Shown: one piece after another, positions 15,681-25,985 of the stretch | How positions within the stretch are numbered: the first letter of the stretch is position 1 | How the letters are laid out: each line of letters starts with the position of its first letter | Source of the DNA: Panonychus citri | Lineage: Eukaryota > Arthropoda > Arachnida > Trombidiformes > Tetranychidae | Reading direction: 5' to 3' | Length of the DNA: 64,000 bases | NCBI RefSeq assembly: GCF_014898815.1 | Contig: NW_026515444.1 | Coordinates: 1 to 64,000, forward strand | Program-made: the position numbers and the translations under genes | Notes under the pieces: generated by a model | Told to the model about the DNA's origin: nothing | Databases searched by the model: none | The model's input: the letters and a program-made list of their open reading frames with translations, nothing else

Positions 15681-16308
15681 CATGGTGAAAACTAAAGACA
15701 ACGATGAGGGAGATGATGTTGAGAATAGACACCAACTCATTAGAGACTAATCAGAAAGACAAAGATGAATCGTGTGATCGAGTCAAAGATTATATTTTTT
15801 ACACGATAAACTATTAATATAAGAATAAATAACCTAACCCAAAAGCTAAAACATAAATACTGACGATAAACTTGGAAACAAGACTTTGTTAATGTTTTTT
15901 GATACAGTTCATTAAAATAGCTGATTATCGTGTAACAATCTAGTAATTTGCTTCATCAAATCTCAAGAGAGTCCAGAAAAGAGAGAGAGAGAGAGAAAGG
16001 AAAAGTGTACAGAGGAACCATTGGTTATATTACCAATACTAAATACTAAAAATGGGGTTAAACGAGAATGTGAGTATGCGTTTTCCCAATAGACATTTCC
16101 AATAGCTCAAAAAAAGAGTAATTGGAGATGAGAAAAAAAGTAATATGGAAAAGGAATAAAACTTGCACCTTTGTTGATTCATTTTCATAATTATTAAGCT
16201 TTTCCTTTGCTCTTTACTAATATTATACAATTGATTCATTAATTGTTATTCAACTGAAAGCAAAGAGATGAAAAAGAGAAGAGAAAATGAATGAGATGAA
16301 ACGCTTAC
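13267..16308. other. Non-coding region 3' of the APP-like exon
   Basis: AT-rich DNA that would be intron if the APP-like gene continues to the left. It contains GA microsatellites at 15647-15678 and near 15980-15996. No exon was recognised on either strand. Confidence 0.45.
15647..15678. repeat. (AG)16 microsatellite
   Basis: An uninterrupted 32-nt AG dinucleotide run. Shorter GA runs occur near 15980 and at 57184-57206. Confidence 0.9.
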
Positions 16309-16994
16309 CCAATTGTTTCTTTTCGGTTCCAAGAGTCACAAGTTCTGGTGGAGATGTAGTTGTTGACCAAGCTGGACAGCAAACAAATTCGACACCACCA
16401 AATATTCCAACTCCACAAGGGAGTAACATTCCAAATGATTTGAGTTTCATGTTACGTTTCTCAGCGCAACTTGAAGCAGCTGTACGATTCCAATATTCTG
16501 AGCTTTGACAGATCGATCCATTGTGAATATGATCAAAGAGACAATAAGCAGGTACAAGAAGAGCATCACTTTGAAATGGGCCTTCTAAACATCAGTAAGG
16601 TTTGATGAAATGACGACCACCACTTTTGTCCAACTTTACACCAATTCTCAACAACCATGTATTTGCTATATTCAACAATATTCCGAATATCCTTTTTGGG
16701 GTAAACCTTGCGACAATATTCCAAAATTTCCAATTTGTCTTTTGTACAAACCGCTTTGGGATCAGGGTCAGAAATCCATCGTTTGTTTTCATCCAAATAT
16801 TGATTGTGAAATTTACCACGACCACAAAGCATAGCAACCATCGGTTGGAAATGGCTTAAAACCACCTCGGGAACACCATTGATTGAATTCTGTTGATTTA
16901 ATGAAGATGAAGATGAGGCTGCATCAGCCAAATTAACATTCTTCAGCCACAATTGGTAACACAAGGTAACTATCAACAAGTTAATTGAATACAT
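16309..16994 (-). CDS. APP-like amyloid precursor protein, first coding exon (E1 domain), with frameshift and stop
   Basis: This exon encodes a signal peptide (MYSINLLIVTLCYQLW, start at 16994) and both halves of the APP/APPL E1 domain. The growth-factor-like half contains VAMLCGRGKF, an EYCRKVYP-type segment and NWCKVGQK. The copper-binding half contains SDALLVPAYC and, near its end, FGMLLPCGVG and GVEFVCCP. E1 is the extracellular, heparin- and metal-binding part of a type I neuronal membrane protein. The exon ends in a phase-1 donor (GTAAGC) at 16308; no later exon was found. Two defects interrupt the frame: near 16611-16625 two bases are missing (or one is extra) where a conserved cysteine belongs, and at 16592-16594 a TGA replaces the usual Arg codon before the next conserved Cys. 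Family assignment is firm. Whether the gene is broken or mis-assembled is open. Confidence 0.85.
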
Positions 16995-17493
16995 TTTGAT
17001 GATGGTGGGCTTGGGTAGATGTGATGTCGATGAAATAGCGAGAATAAAGATGAAAACAGAAATTGAGGAGAAGATGAAACAAAGGTTTTGAAGATGAAGA
17101 TGAAGATGAAGGTCCACTTAAAGAAAAACAAATTGGAAAAATGGACAATCTGTTTTCTTTTTTAATCTTCTCCTTCAATCTAATGGTCAACACAAACAAA
17201 GAGAATTATTATCTCAACTTGTTCACAGGAATAAATCAATAATAAATTAGTAATTTAATGTAACAAATATTGAGAACAATTGAAAACACCAATGAATTTA
17301 TCATGAAACCTTCTAACTCAGTTGAAGCTTCCAAGTGACCGAATCTCCGTTGCCACTTGTAACTCCACCTACCAGATTATTTGGTTTCTTCTTATGTTCT
17401 TCCACTTGAAGCGCGACTTTTGATTCTTTTCTTCTCTTTGCTCGATTGGCCACCAGATGACAGTTCGTTCGGACAACATGGAGAATCGGCCAT
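16995..17493. promoter_or_regulatory. Head-to-head intergenic region of APP-like and ThrRS genes
   Basis: About 500 bp separate the divergent start codons of the APP-like gene (leftward) and the threonyl-tRNA synthetase gene (rightward). It must hold both 5' UTRs and probably both promoters. No TATA box or other element can be assigned with confidence. Confidence 0.5.
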
Positions 17494-19910
17494 ATGATTG
17501 TTCAATGGGAGATGAACAAGATCCGGTTAAATGTGAAAATAGTTGTAGTCAAATTAATTCTCAATCGATTGAAATCAACTTATTCTGTTTCTTCGTCTTA
17601 TCTAATTAACAAGATGACTGTTGGTGATGCTTCGGGTGCCACTCAGGTTAAATCTCCATTGAAGGAGTTATCACCGTTACCGGAATTTCTTGACCATAGA
17701 ATTAAATTGTGGGATAAGTTTAAAGCCGATTATGAAGCTGAATTGGCCACCAAAGAACCGAAGCCAATCAAAATCTCTGTTACCGATAAAGATGGAAAAG
17801 TTAAACAATTGGATGATTTGGAGAGTTGGAAAACCACTGTAATGGATGTCGCCAAAAAAATTGGATCTAAATCATGGGTTGAAAGTATAATCATCTCAAA
17901 GGTAAATGGTAAATTGTGGGATCTTGAAAGGCCATTGGAAAATGATTGTTCTATTGAATTGGTGAAATTTGATGACGATCAAGGTATGTAATCAGAATAC
18001 TTCTTGCTAAATAGTGAACGTGTTATCAAATTTTCTCTTTCAACTATTTAGGTAGAGCGGTTTTCTGGCATTCGACGGCTCATGTTTTGGGAGAAGCGTT
18101 GGAGAGACTGTACGGAAGTCATTTATGTTATGGTCCACCCATTGAGAATGGTTTTTATTACGATATGTACATGATGCACAAATCATGTACTTCGTGTGGA
18201 AACTCTGGTGACGCAGAAACTAAAACCTCAGATGATAATCTGTCTACTGTTTCTCTTCATCATTTCCCTCAGATTGAGAATCTAATGAAAACCATTTGTA
18301 ATGAGAAACAACCGTTTGAAAGACTCGAACTAACGAAGGATCAGCTTTTAGAAATGTTCTCTTATAATCAATTCAAAGTCCGAATTCTAAATGAAAAAGT
18401 GAAAGAAGATCGAACATCAGTTTATCGATGTGGCTCTTTGATCGATTTGTGTTTGGGTCCACATATCAAACACACTGGTCTCATTAAGGCTCTTAAAGTA
18501 ACCAAAGTGAGTATTTTTTAGATCTTTTCTTCCAGGAAACTTATGATCTCTATCGATTCTATTTTATCGTTTGTCCTTAGAGTTCATCCACTCATTGGGA
18601 AGGTGATGTTTCGCGAGAGCCATTGCAAAGGGTCTATGGTATATCTTTTCCAGATACCAAGCAAATGAAAGAATGGGAAAGATTTCAAGAAGAAGCAGCT
18701 AAACGTGACCATAGAAAAATTGGAAAAGATCAAGATTTATTCTTCTTCCATGAATTCAGCAGAGGAACAGCTTTCTTCTCACCCTATGGTGCTCATATTT
18801 ACAATACACTTATAAATTTCATTCGAAAAGAGTATCGTGGAAGAGGATTCAAAGAAGTTATTTCACCAAATATTTATAACACTAAACTCTGGGAGACTTC
18901 GGGCCATTGGCAACATTACAAAGATAATATGTTTGTTTTCGACCTTGACGAAGAAAAATATGCTCTTAAACCAATGAATTGTCCAGGTCATTGTCTCATC
19001 TTCGATTCGCGTACCCGATCTTGGAAAGAATTACCAATCAAATTCGCTGATTTCGGTGTTCTCCATCGAAATGAAGTCTCTGGTGCTCTTCCGGGTTAAC
19101 GCGAGTCCGTCGATTCAACAAGATGATGCTCACATCTTCTGTTCTCATAATCAAATTGAAGAAGAGATTGTGAAAGCTTTACAATTCATGCAAGATGTTT
19201 ACACTACTCTTGGGTTCACTTTCGAAATGGTTCTGTCCACTCGACCAGATTCCTACATCGGTGAGATTGAAATTTGGAATAGTGCCGAAGAAGCTTTAAC
19301 GAACGCTTTGAATGCTAGTGGACACAAATGGGGACTCAATCCCGGCGATGGTGCTTTCTATGGACCTAAAATCGATATAACTGTGAAAGATGCTCTTAAA
19401 AGATCATATCAATGCGCCACAATCCAGTTGGATTTTCAGTTACCAATTCGATTCAATTTGAGTTACATTGGACCGGATGGTGAAAAACACAAGCCGGTCA
19501 TTATTCATCGAGCCATCTTCGGATCTGTTGAACGCTTCTTAGCAATCTTAGCCGAGAATTTCGGTGGTAAATGGCCTTTCTGGTTATCTCCTAAACAAGC
19601 TATTCTCATTCCTGTAGCCGAACCTTTCATTGAATATGCTGAGGCAGTTCGCTCTAAATTGTATGCAGCGGGTTTCGAAGTTGAAATTGGAGCTGATCCT
19701 GGACTGAGTTTAAATAAGAAAATTCGAAATGCTCAACTCGACAGATTCAATTTCATCTTGGTTGTTGGAGAAAAAGAAAAGGAAAACGATTCAGTGAACG
19801 TTCGTACAAGAGATAATGTCGTTCGTGGTGAGATAAAAGTGGATGATTTAGCGGAGAAGTTCAAATATTTCGTCGAAAAGAGGGTTTTAAAAGCAGAAGA
19901 AGATTTCTAA
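17494..19910 (+). CDS. TARS1: Threonyl-tRNA synthetase, probably dual cytosolic/mitochondrial
   Basis: Class II synthetase that charges tRNA-Thr. Exons are 17494-17983, 18052-18506 and 18581-19910, with introns of 68 and 74 nt at consensus sites and matching phases. The TGS domain comes first (about residues 95-163). The editing domain has HSTAHVLGEA and the DLCLGPH metal/catalytic pair. The catalytic core has NCPGHC, the motif-2 region around LHRNEVSGAL, QQDDAHIFC, and IIHRAIFGSVERF (motif 3). The C-terminal anticodon-binding domain starts near FWLSPKQAIL. The ATG at 17494 adds a basic, hydrophobic 40-residue leader; an internal ATG at 17614 begins a protein of about 718 residues, close to the cytosolic form in other animals. 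Motif 2 is broken by two single-base losses near 19096 and 19116; the rest is intact. AATAAA lies at 20029-20038. Confidence 0.93.
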
Positions 19911-20503
19911 TATTCATTCATTTACTTTCTACTCTCCAATCTATTCACTCGGATAACTTATACCCGATGAAAGTGAATATAATTGACTTGGTTTTGTTTG
20001 ATTGTTTGATTTAGGAAAAATAAATAAACTCTTTTAATTGAGACAATTAATGTAATGTTAGCTTTCGACAGCTAATCAGCCCCGTTTACTTTTATTTCAT
20101 TGTTGAAGGTCGACTAACATGTGCTCTCGAGGAGTCAAATTTTTGATTGTCGAATTAATTGTTAATCAATTAAATTAAATCATTTTCCTAAAAAGCCGCA
20201 AATCGTAAGCCAAAAAAGTCAGCTAAAAGTAGAAAAGTTGAGCTTACGCTCATATCTTGAGCTTTACCGATATCATGTTGAGATGAAAAGTGTAATCGGT
20301 TGATCGGTCATTGACTTGTGTCCAGTTTGAAACTTGATTAAAGTTCAGTGAATCTCATAAAATAATAAAATCCAAATGATTAGTTTTCAAATTCCTCTTG
20401 ACGGTGAAGTTGATAAAGAGAGAAATCGATATCTAATCAATTCGGTTAATTATCATAGTTTTGCATCTGATAAATTTAATAATTAATAATTACTGAGAGA
20501 AAA
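19911..20503. other. Intergenic region, ThrRS 3' UTR to SMP-30-like 5' flank
   Basis: Overlapping AATAAA signals at 20029-20038 probably end the ThrRS transcript. Nothing else was recognised. Confidence 0.5.
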
Positions 20504-21511
20504 ATGTTCTTGATGAAAGTTAATTTTATTTCCATTGTTATTTTTTTCTTATGTTTTCAATACTTTCAATGTAAATCGATCCAAATGAACGATCAAAGTG
20601 ATTACAATGTTTCAATTGTTTCTAATCGGATTAACGATTTAGGCGAAGGACCTTTTTATGAACCAACCAGTGACTCTCTTTATTATGTTGATGCATTCAA
20701 AGGAACGATAGTCCATTCATCTCTGAATGGAACACCGGAAGATGTTCATGTTCTTGGAAATAAACTCGTTTCTTTGGTGATTCCATTTTCAGAAGATGAG
20801 TCGAGTTTCATTGTAACGGTGAGATCGTCAGTCGCCAAGTATAATTGGAAGACCAGAAATGTCCAGACCTTATCATCTTTGGGTGTTCACCCTGCTGGAG
20901 ATGAGAGATTCAATGATGGTGCATGCGATTCAGCGGGTCGACTGTTTATCGGCTCAGTGGTTGAATCTACTGATGCAGCATCGCCATTGGTTAAAGGTGG
21001 TGGGTCAATTTATCGACTTGATGGTAATCGCTTGATCAAAGTGGCCTCAGGTTTTACACTTTCCAATGGAATGGACTGGTCAGTCAATGGAACAAGTTTT
21101 TACTTTAATGACTCCGAAGACCAGAAGATTTATATCTTTGATTACAATTCAGAATCAGGAACATTGACCAATAAAAGGATTTTCGTTGATCTTAAAAATC
21201 ACACTGATTTTGTGTCCAATGAATATCCTGATGGTCTGATGGTCGATGCCAATGACTACATTTGGACTGCTCTTTATGGCGGAGGTCGATTGGTCAAGAT
21301 TAACCCGAAAACGTCCAGAGTTGAATCATCGATTAGAGTTCCAGCCAGCAAGGTAACTTCATTGACCTTTGGTGGACCAAACCTCGATAAAATATACGTA
21401 ACATCATCTCAATCTCAATCTGAACCCGATTCTGGTAAAATTTATTTGATCAAATCAAAAACCAACCAATTGTTGGGTAAAGGATTTGCTTATAAATTTG
21501 TTTCCTCGTAA
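20504..21511 (+). CDS. Secreted SMP-30/gluconolactonase-like beta-propeller (regucalcin family)
   Basis: A single-exon frame of 335 residues. Residues 1-23 form a signal peptide (KVNFISIVIFFLCFQYFQC), so the product is secreted, unlike vertebrate regucalcin, which is cytosolic. Family signatures follow in order: LGEGPFYEP with the metal-binding Glu near residue 48, FNDGACDSAGRLFIGS, TLSNGMDWS with the metal-binding Asn, YPDGLMVD with the metal-binding Asp, and the terminal LTFGGPNLDKIYVTS strand. SMP-30 members bind a divalent metal and hydrolyse sugar lactones or related esters; the substrate here is unknown. All three expected metal ligands are present and the length is usual for a secreted form. 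AATAAA at 21535-21540 follows the stop closely. Confidence 0.9.
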   Translation: MFLMKVNFISIVIFFLCFQYFQCKSIQMNDQSDYNVSIVSNRINDLGEGPFYEPTSDSLYYVDAFKGTIVHSSLNGTPEDVHVLGNKLVSLVIPFSEDESSFIVTVRSSVAKYNWKTRNVQTLSSLGVHPAGDERFNDGACDSAGRLFIGSVVESTDAASPLVKGGGSIYRLDGNRLIKVASGFTLSNGMDWSVNGTSFYFNDSEDQKIYIFDYNSESGTLTNKRIFVDLKNHTDFVSNEYPDGLMVDANDYIWTALYGGGRLVKINPKTSRVESSIRVPASKVTSLTFGGPNLDKIYVTSSQSQSEPDSGKIYLIKSKTNQLLGKGFAYKFVSS

Positions 21512-22597
21512 ATCACACGACACCAATAAATTAAATTGTAACAGAAATTAGTAGACATTAGAAGCCTAAATGATAATAATAAAATGCTTATTTATAGTTT
21601 ATTGATATATGTTCCAGTTTCCGCGTCGAAATATTCAAATGACTTGTATAAGTTTCAAAGTGATCTGATTGTTTAATCAATGATCGTTAATTAGGGAAGG
21701 TCAATTTGGTAATATCCAAGAAACGGGCAATTCAAGAGCGATACAATGAATGTTGAAATCAAAATCTATGGTGAAAACAGTGAGAGAGAGTTTAATCCAT
21801 GAAGAGATAGAAACTCTCAAAAGTTGTCGAATCCTATGAATTGTATTTGTGACCTTAAAATTGTAATTGGAATGAAATTTGAAGGAGCCAATTGACCAGA
21901 TTTTATAATCAACGATTCGACCATCAAGTTTTTCGCTATGAGAATAAGAATCTGATAAGAAGAGAAGAGAAGAAAAATCAATAAGAGAAACGTAATGAGT
22001 TGGACTAGAAAAAGAAACAAATAAGAATTGTAAGATCAGTTCTTAGATTGTTCAACGAAATTTTAACATCGTGAATATTCAATATTTAAATTCTTGAAGA
22101 GATTATCTCCAAATAAGAATCGGCACAATAAAATATATTCAAAGAATAACAACTTTGAACTTACGGTTATTGCTGTTGATTGTTCACCTAAATCATTAAC
22201 ATGAAGTCTCTTTGTGATGATGGAAATGAAATAATGAAATTAAGAATTAAGATGGACTGATAACAATTAAGATTCGACTCAATTTTAAGTCAATAGAATT
22301 TAAGTAATTTTCTTTTTCTCCTGGAAACCAAATTCGTAAGTCAAATAGTCGTATTGATAGAAACAGTAGTGGATTTTTTTTCCTTTTTTTAAGATTCAAT
22401 TGAATTTATTAAATTCGTTTTTAGTTGTAATTGAATAGTCTCAGCAGAACAATTTTTCTAATTGAACAGTTTTTTGTTATCGGGAAATTTTGGGTAATAA
22501 TCGTTTCAATTTTAAACAAGCTTATACAATAAATGGCCCATCAGTTTGGAAAGATTCCTTTTGAGGTTGACCGGAAATTAAAAGTTCGAGGACTCGG
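21512..22597. other. Intergenic region between two convergent genes
   Basis: 3' flanks of the SMP-30-like gene (plus) and the ZNF706 homologue (minus). The plus strand has AATAAA at 21535; TTTATT at 22405-22410 is a candidate polyadenylation signal for ZNF706. No gene was seen. Confidence 0.5.
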
Positions 22598-23605
22598 TTA
22601 ACTTGCGACGTCTTGAAGTTCCGCAGGCATTGGTGATTTTGGATGTTTGTTTTCAAAGTGTTGCTTGTAAGTCTTAGGATCGGGCATTTGTGCCTATTGG
22701 GAGATAGAAATGGTTACACAATTAGTTGATTATTTTTAAATTTCGGATAAAACTAAACCTTTAACCAGTTTACAGGTTAACACATAACCTCAAGTATTGA
22801 TTTGAAATAATGTCAAGGATTTAAAGGTAAAAAGAACAAGTTATTTATAAAAGTTGATCTATTTCGTTTCATAACCTATTTGCTTTGTTGAAGCTATGAC
22901 AAGACACTAATTTAGCTTTAATTAAACAGTTGAATTAAACAAAAAGAGTGAAATTATCTCAGCTGAGACCTGACGGAAGTGTAAATATAAGCTAAAAAAG
23001 CTTTTCCTTAAACGGAGATGAATTCTCACTGTAATTGTTGAGATTCTATTCATTGGTTTTCCAAATAAATCAATTAGAATTACTTGTGATAAAATCAGCT
23101 AATAACAATCAAGCATAAAGTTGGATTGATTGATTGGTAGGAGTGAATAACAGCTTCATCATAACAACGAGTGCGATTGAAAGACAATGTAACCTTGAAA
23201 ATTTGAGGTAAACAATATCAGAAGTCAACAAAGATGGAACAAAATTAATCGAAACCAAGAATTATAATCATGACTTTTCTCTGAAAATTATCTAAACAGT
23301 AAATAAAAACAAAACCATGGGAACAGAAGAGACCACATGAAAATGGATAAGCTCTATGATCCTGAGAAACTTGTTCCAAATAATACATGAGAGCAAAATG
23401 TCACCTGAAATTAACTCGACTAAAGAATCGATCGACCATCGGCAAATTAGCTGCAATCAATCAGAAATTACCTTACAAACTGTACATGTAAATACAAGCG
23501 CTTTGGCAGCAGCACTTTTCTGGTCATGTCCTTGTTGACGTTTCGCTGCTTGGGCTCTGGCAGCAGCTTTTGTTGAGATTGAATTTTCTGTTGTCCTCTG
23601 GCCAT
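22598..23605 (-). CDS. ZNF706: ZNF706 homologue, small single-zinc-finger protein
   Basis: Two exons, 23605-23472 and 22693-22598, joined by a donor/acceptor pair (AAG|GTAAT and ATAG|GCACA) in matching phase. The protein starts MARGQQKIQSQQK and continues with an Ala/Gln/Lys-rich stretch. It then has one C2H2 finger split by the intron: FTCTVCK in exon 1, and AQMPDPKTYKQHFENKHPK in exon 2. Read through one missing base, the product is 76 residues, the same as human ZNF706, a small nuclear protein linked to stem-cell transcription control. The frameshift lies at the A-run after QQK (TTTT on the plus strand at 23568-23571), where one more A restores the family sequence. This looks like a homopolymer error rather than decay. 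Confidence 0.9.
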
Positions 23606-23919
23606 TTTGCCTAAATGATAGTTCAGTCGAGGAAAATTAACTATAGAGCACAGGTTACAATTGAGATGGAAAACTGAAATTAGGAGACGATGATTAACAC
23701 GTTTTCTTGACAATTAGTACAAAATTAAGATTCTCATCAATGAAAATGTTTTCTGATAGATTTCGGATCACGTGACTTTACTCAAAGAAAATTCGGTTTG
23801 CGCAAACTCAGTAAAACGAATTTAGTTGTGAAAAGCACCAATAGATGGCGAAGAGAAGCAATTAACCGAAAGATCATTTAACGAATTGTGATTAATGAAA
23901 TTGCTTTAGTTGATTAAGT
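23606..23919. other. 5' flank of ZNF706
   Basis: It contains ATAGATGGCG near 23841, resembling the YY1/Pho core (GATGGCG). Similar motifs stand near the starts of MED29 and the small membrane protein. No gene was seen. Confidence 0.35.
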
Positions 23920-24797
23920 TTATCTACTGTGATTGGTAGCATTGGATGCAGTTAATTCACTTTCTTTACCTTCAATAATTTTCTTCTCATCGATTGATTG
24001 TTTGATTGAATCCAATTCTTTAGTTAAATAGTGTAAAACTGATTTGGTTTGATTCATATCGTCGTTGATTGTTGCTTGACTTTTGGTAAATTGTTCATCT
24101 TGTTTCCTAATTGATTTGTCCATCGAATTGATCTCTTTACGAACCAAATCTCGAATCTCATCAATCGATTGTGATAATTTTTCTTGTTCCAACTTTTCTT
24201 TCATCATCAAGTGTTTCAGTTCACTTCTTAAGGCATCTTGATCTTCATCATCGTCCTGACGGAAACTGTTCACATCTCGAGATAATCGGTGCAGGTCACT
24301 TTGGGTCTTCGAAGTCAAACTTTCCAAATTATCTTGACTTGTGGAAACTTCAGTCAATTGTTTCCTGAGCTTTAATTGTTAGATCATTGTCCTTTTGAAA
24401 TCCCTGAACTGTTCCATGGTCATTTCGAACTCATCTTTAATATCGCTCAAGTTTTTCTTCACCAGGTCACTTTCTTTGTTCACCAATTGTTTACAATCTT
24501 CCATAACTTGATCCACTTTACTGTTTACCGAATTAACTTCTTGTCTAATCTTGTTAATCTCAGTTGTACAATCGGATCCATGACGATTAGTGGTGATTAA
24601 ATTGTTTTCCATTTGCTGTTTCTTTTGGTCTGATTGTATCGAGTTAATAGTTTTCTCAGACTGAGATAATCTCCTTTCCACTCCATCCAATCTTTCAACC
24701 GTCTTTTTGGCTAAATCATCTGATTTACGATTGATAACTGTAAACAATTCATCTCGCAAATTAGTTATTTCTTTTCTCAGAAATAATATCGATTTCT
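23920..24797 (-). pseudogene. CEP164 coiled-coil fragment, copy c
   Basis: Near-identical to the coiled-coil part of the CEP164-like gene at 60.8-61.7 kb but in opposite orientation. It begins at LRKEITNLRDELF and runs to KESELTASNA, where homology stops near 23935. It lacks the N-terminal WW region, the C-terminus and any start of its own. One frameshift lies after EQFRDFK (near 24400), but SLTSKTQSD at 24300-24320 is in frame, whereas the full gene has lost one base there. It keeps more of the coil than the other two large copies, so it is the least decayed. Its upstream edge abuts an insertion carrying an unrelated plus-strand frame. Confidence 0.85.
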
Positions 24798-24807
24798 TCA
24801 TTTTACA

Positions 24808-25145
24808 ATGGCTAAGCAGTGGCGCAAAATGCTAGACAGAGAGCAAAACTTGAACAGCCGAAGTCGCAGCGAAATGAAAGAGAAAGGATTAGTTGATCCA
24901 TATATAGCAAAAAAGCGGGAAAAAGGCCAGGAAGGAGAAAACCGAGCCACAAGAGATATGGCTAAACCCATAGAGATGGTTTCAGAAGCAACCGCTAATC
25001 ATAATAAAGAAACGGGGAGGCACGAGAGGCTAAAGAGAAAGCTATAAATGCTTCTTCTAAAGCCCAAGAAAGTGCAATCAGAAGGAATCAATGGCTGAAA
25101 AGTATTTCCCAGCCTTTAAATGCGGAGGAGGAACTTCTCAAATGA
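24808..25145 (+). CDS. Unrecognised 112-residue charged protein inside a broken CEP164 copy
   Basis: A plus-strand frame starting MAKQWRKMLDREQNLNSRSR. It runs to a stop at 25143-25145 if one base is added in the G-run at 25014-25017; without it the frame stops near 25047. The predicted product is hydrophilic, Lys/Arg/Glu/Ala-rich and probably helical, ending QPLNAEEELLK. I do not recognise the family. Its base composition is richer in G and C than its surroundings. It sits in about 600 bp that replace roughly 23 bp of the CEP164 fragment between GQQA and LRKEIT, so it arrived by insertion. It could be a retrocopy or part of a mobile element; I see no clear poly(A) tail or target duplication. 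Confidence 0.4.
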
Positions 25146-25313
25146 CTATCAATAGTCTTTTATGTAAATATTGTACTTTACAACCCATTAAAAAATAATT
25201 GTTTATTATTTTCAACAAAATCCAGCTTTTAACTTTTGCAATTGACAATCATCACTAGTTACGCTTAATTACATTTTCAGTGTTTTTTGTATTTGATGTC
25301 TGATCAGAAAATT

Positions 25314-25550
25314 TTAACATTTTGAAATCAACATAAAAGTTGTCTCAGAAAAATTCACAAAAATTTTTTCATGGGCAGATTTTGTGTGCCCCTTAGCTTG
25401 CTGTCCAATCAAATCAATCAATTCGTTGAATTCATCTTGGTTGTTATTAGTTGATAGATGATCCACGACATTTCTATTCGAATCACTGGTGTAATTTTCC
25501 AAGAAACGAAGTCCAAAACCATTAGTTGGTCCACTCAAATCCGACAACAT
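25314..25550 (-). pseudogene. Chimeric relic: serpin exon 1 start joined to a CEP164 fragment
   Basis: An open frame of 78 codons. Residues 1-29 are the serpin exon 1 start of this array (MLSDLSGPTNGFGLRFLE to SNRNVV). Then about 13 residues come from the sequence normally 3' of a serpin, next ELIDLIGQQA from the CEP164 coil, and last about 26 residues of the inserted DNA. Exons 2 and 3 are absent. It is best explained by a deletion from inside serpin exon 1 to the CEP164 fragment just downstream. The 5' flank, including the conserved upstream element, is kept, so transcription is possible. Confidence 0.75.
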
Positions 25551-25985
25551 GATGTTTCTTAACTAGTTGATCTTCAAAACAACGACAATATCTCCAGGTC
25601 AATACCAAGACTCAAATCATCTGAGATAAAGAAAAACAAAGCAATTTGACCTTTAGAAAGACCGAAGCGCCTCAACTAGTGAAGCTTTTTTAACCTAAAT
25701 ATCGAAATTGAAATTAAACTTTTTACTTTCGAATTATAAACTTAACACCCTTTAGTTTGCTCATTAATCACATTTTCCAGTATTTTTTTATACAAATAGA
25801 TATTTTACAATCATATTTGAAACTAGAATTTCGACTCACGTGCATTGAAGTTGATTAATTTACACCCATTTCAAATCAACCTACGAATGTCGAGCACAAA
25901 AAGTGGAAATTTTCCGGTACTTGACTGTTGGTCCATTTACACAATGTAAAGTGTAAATAAACACTCAAAATGGTTTTTGATAGAG
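25551..25985. repeat. Serpin upstream block, copy 1
   Basis: Nearly identical to 28823-29270, the 5' flank of serpin F. It contains the shared element AGACCGAAGCGCCTCAACTA at 25659-25678, about 105 bp before the start codon, and a TATA-like stretch about 60 bp beyond it. Together with the adjoining CEP164 fragment it marks a segmental duplication. Confidence 0.8.

Noticed and set aside
19091..19120. A short intron explaining the ThrRS frame break
   Set aside because: The conserved motif-2 residues are encoded on both sides and inside the stretch; a 29-nt intron is implausible and would remove invariant residues.
24171..24600. Plus-strand frames across the CEP164 copies
   Set aside because: Antisense shadows of the coiled-coil frame; similar shadows recur in each copy and in the full gene.
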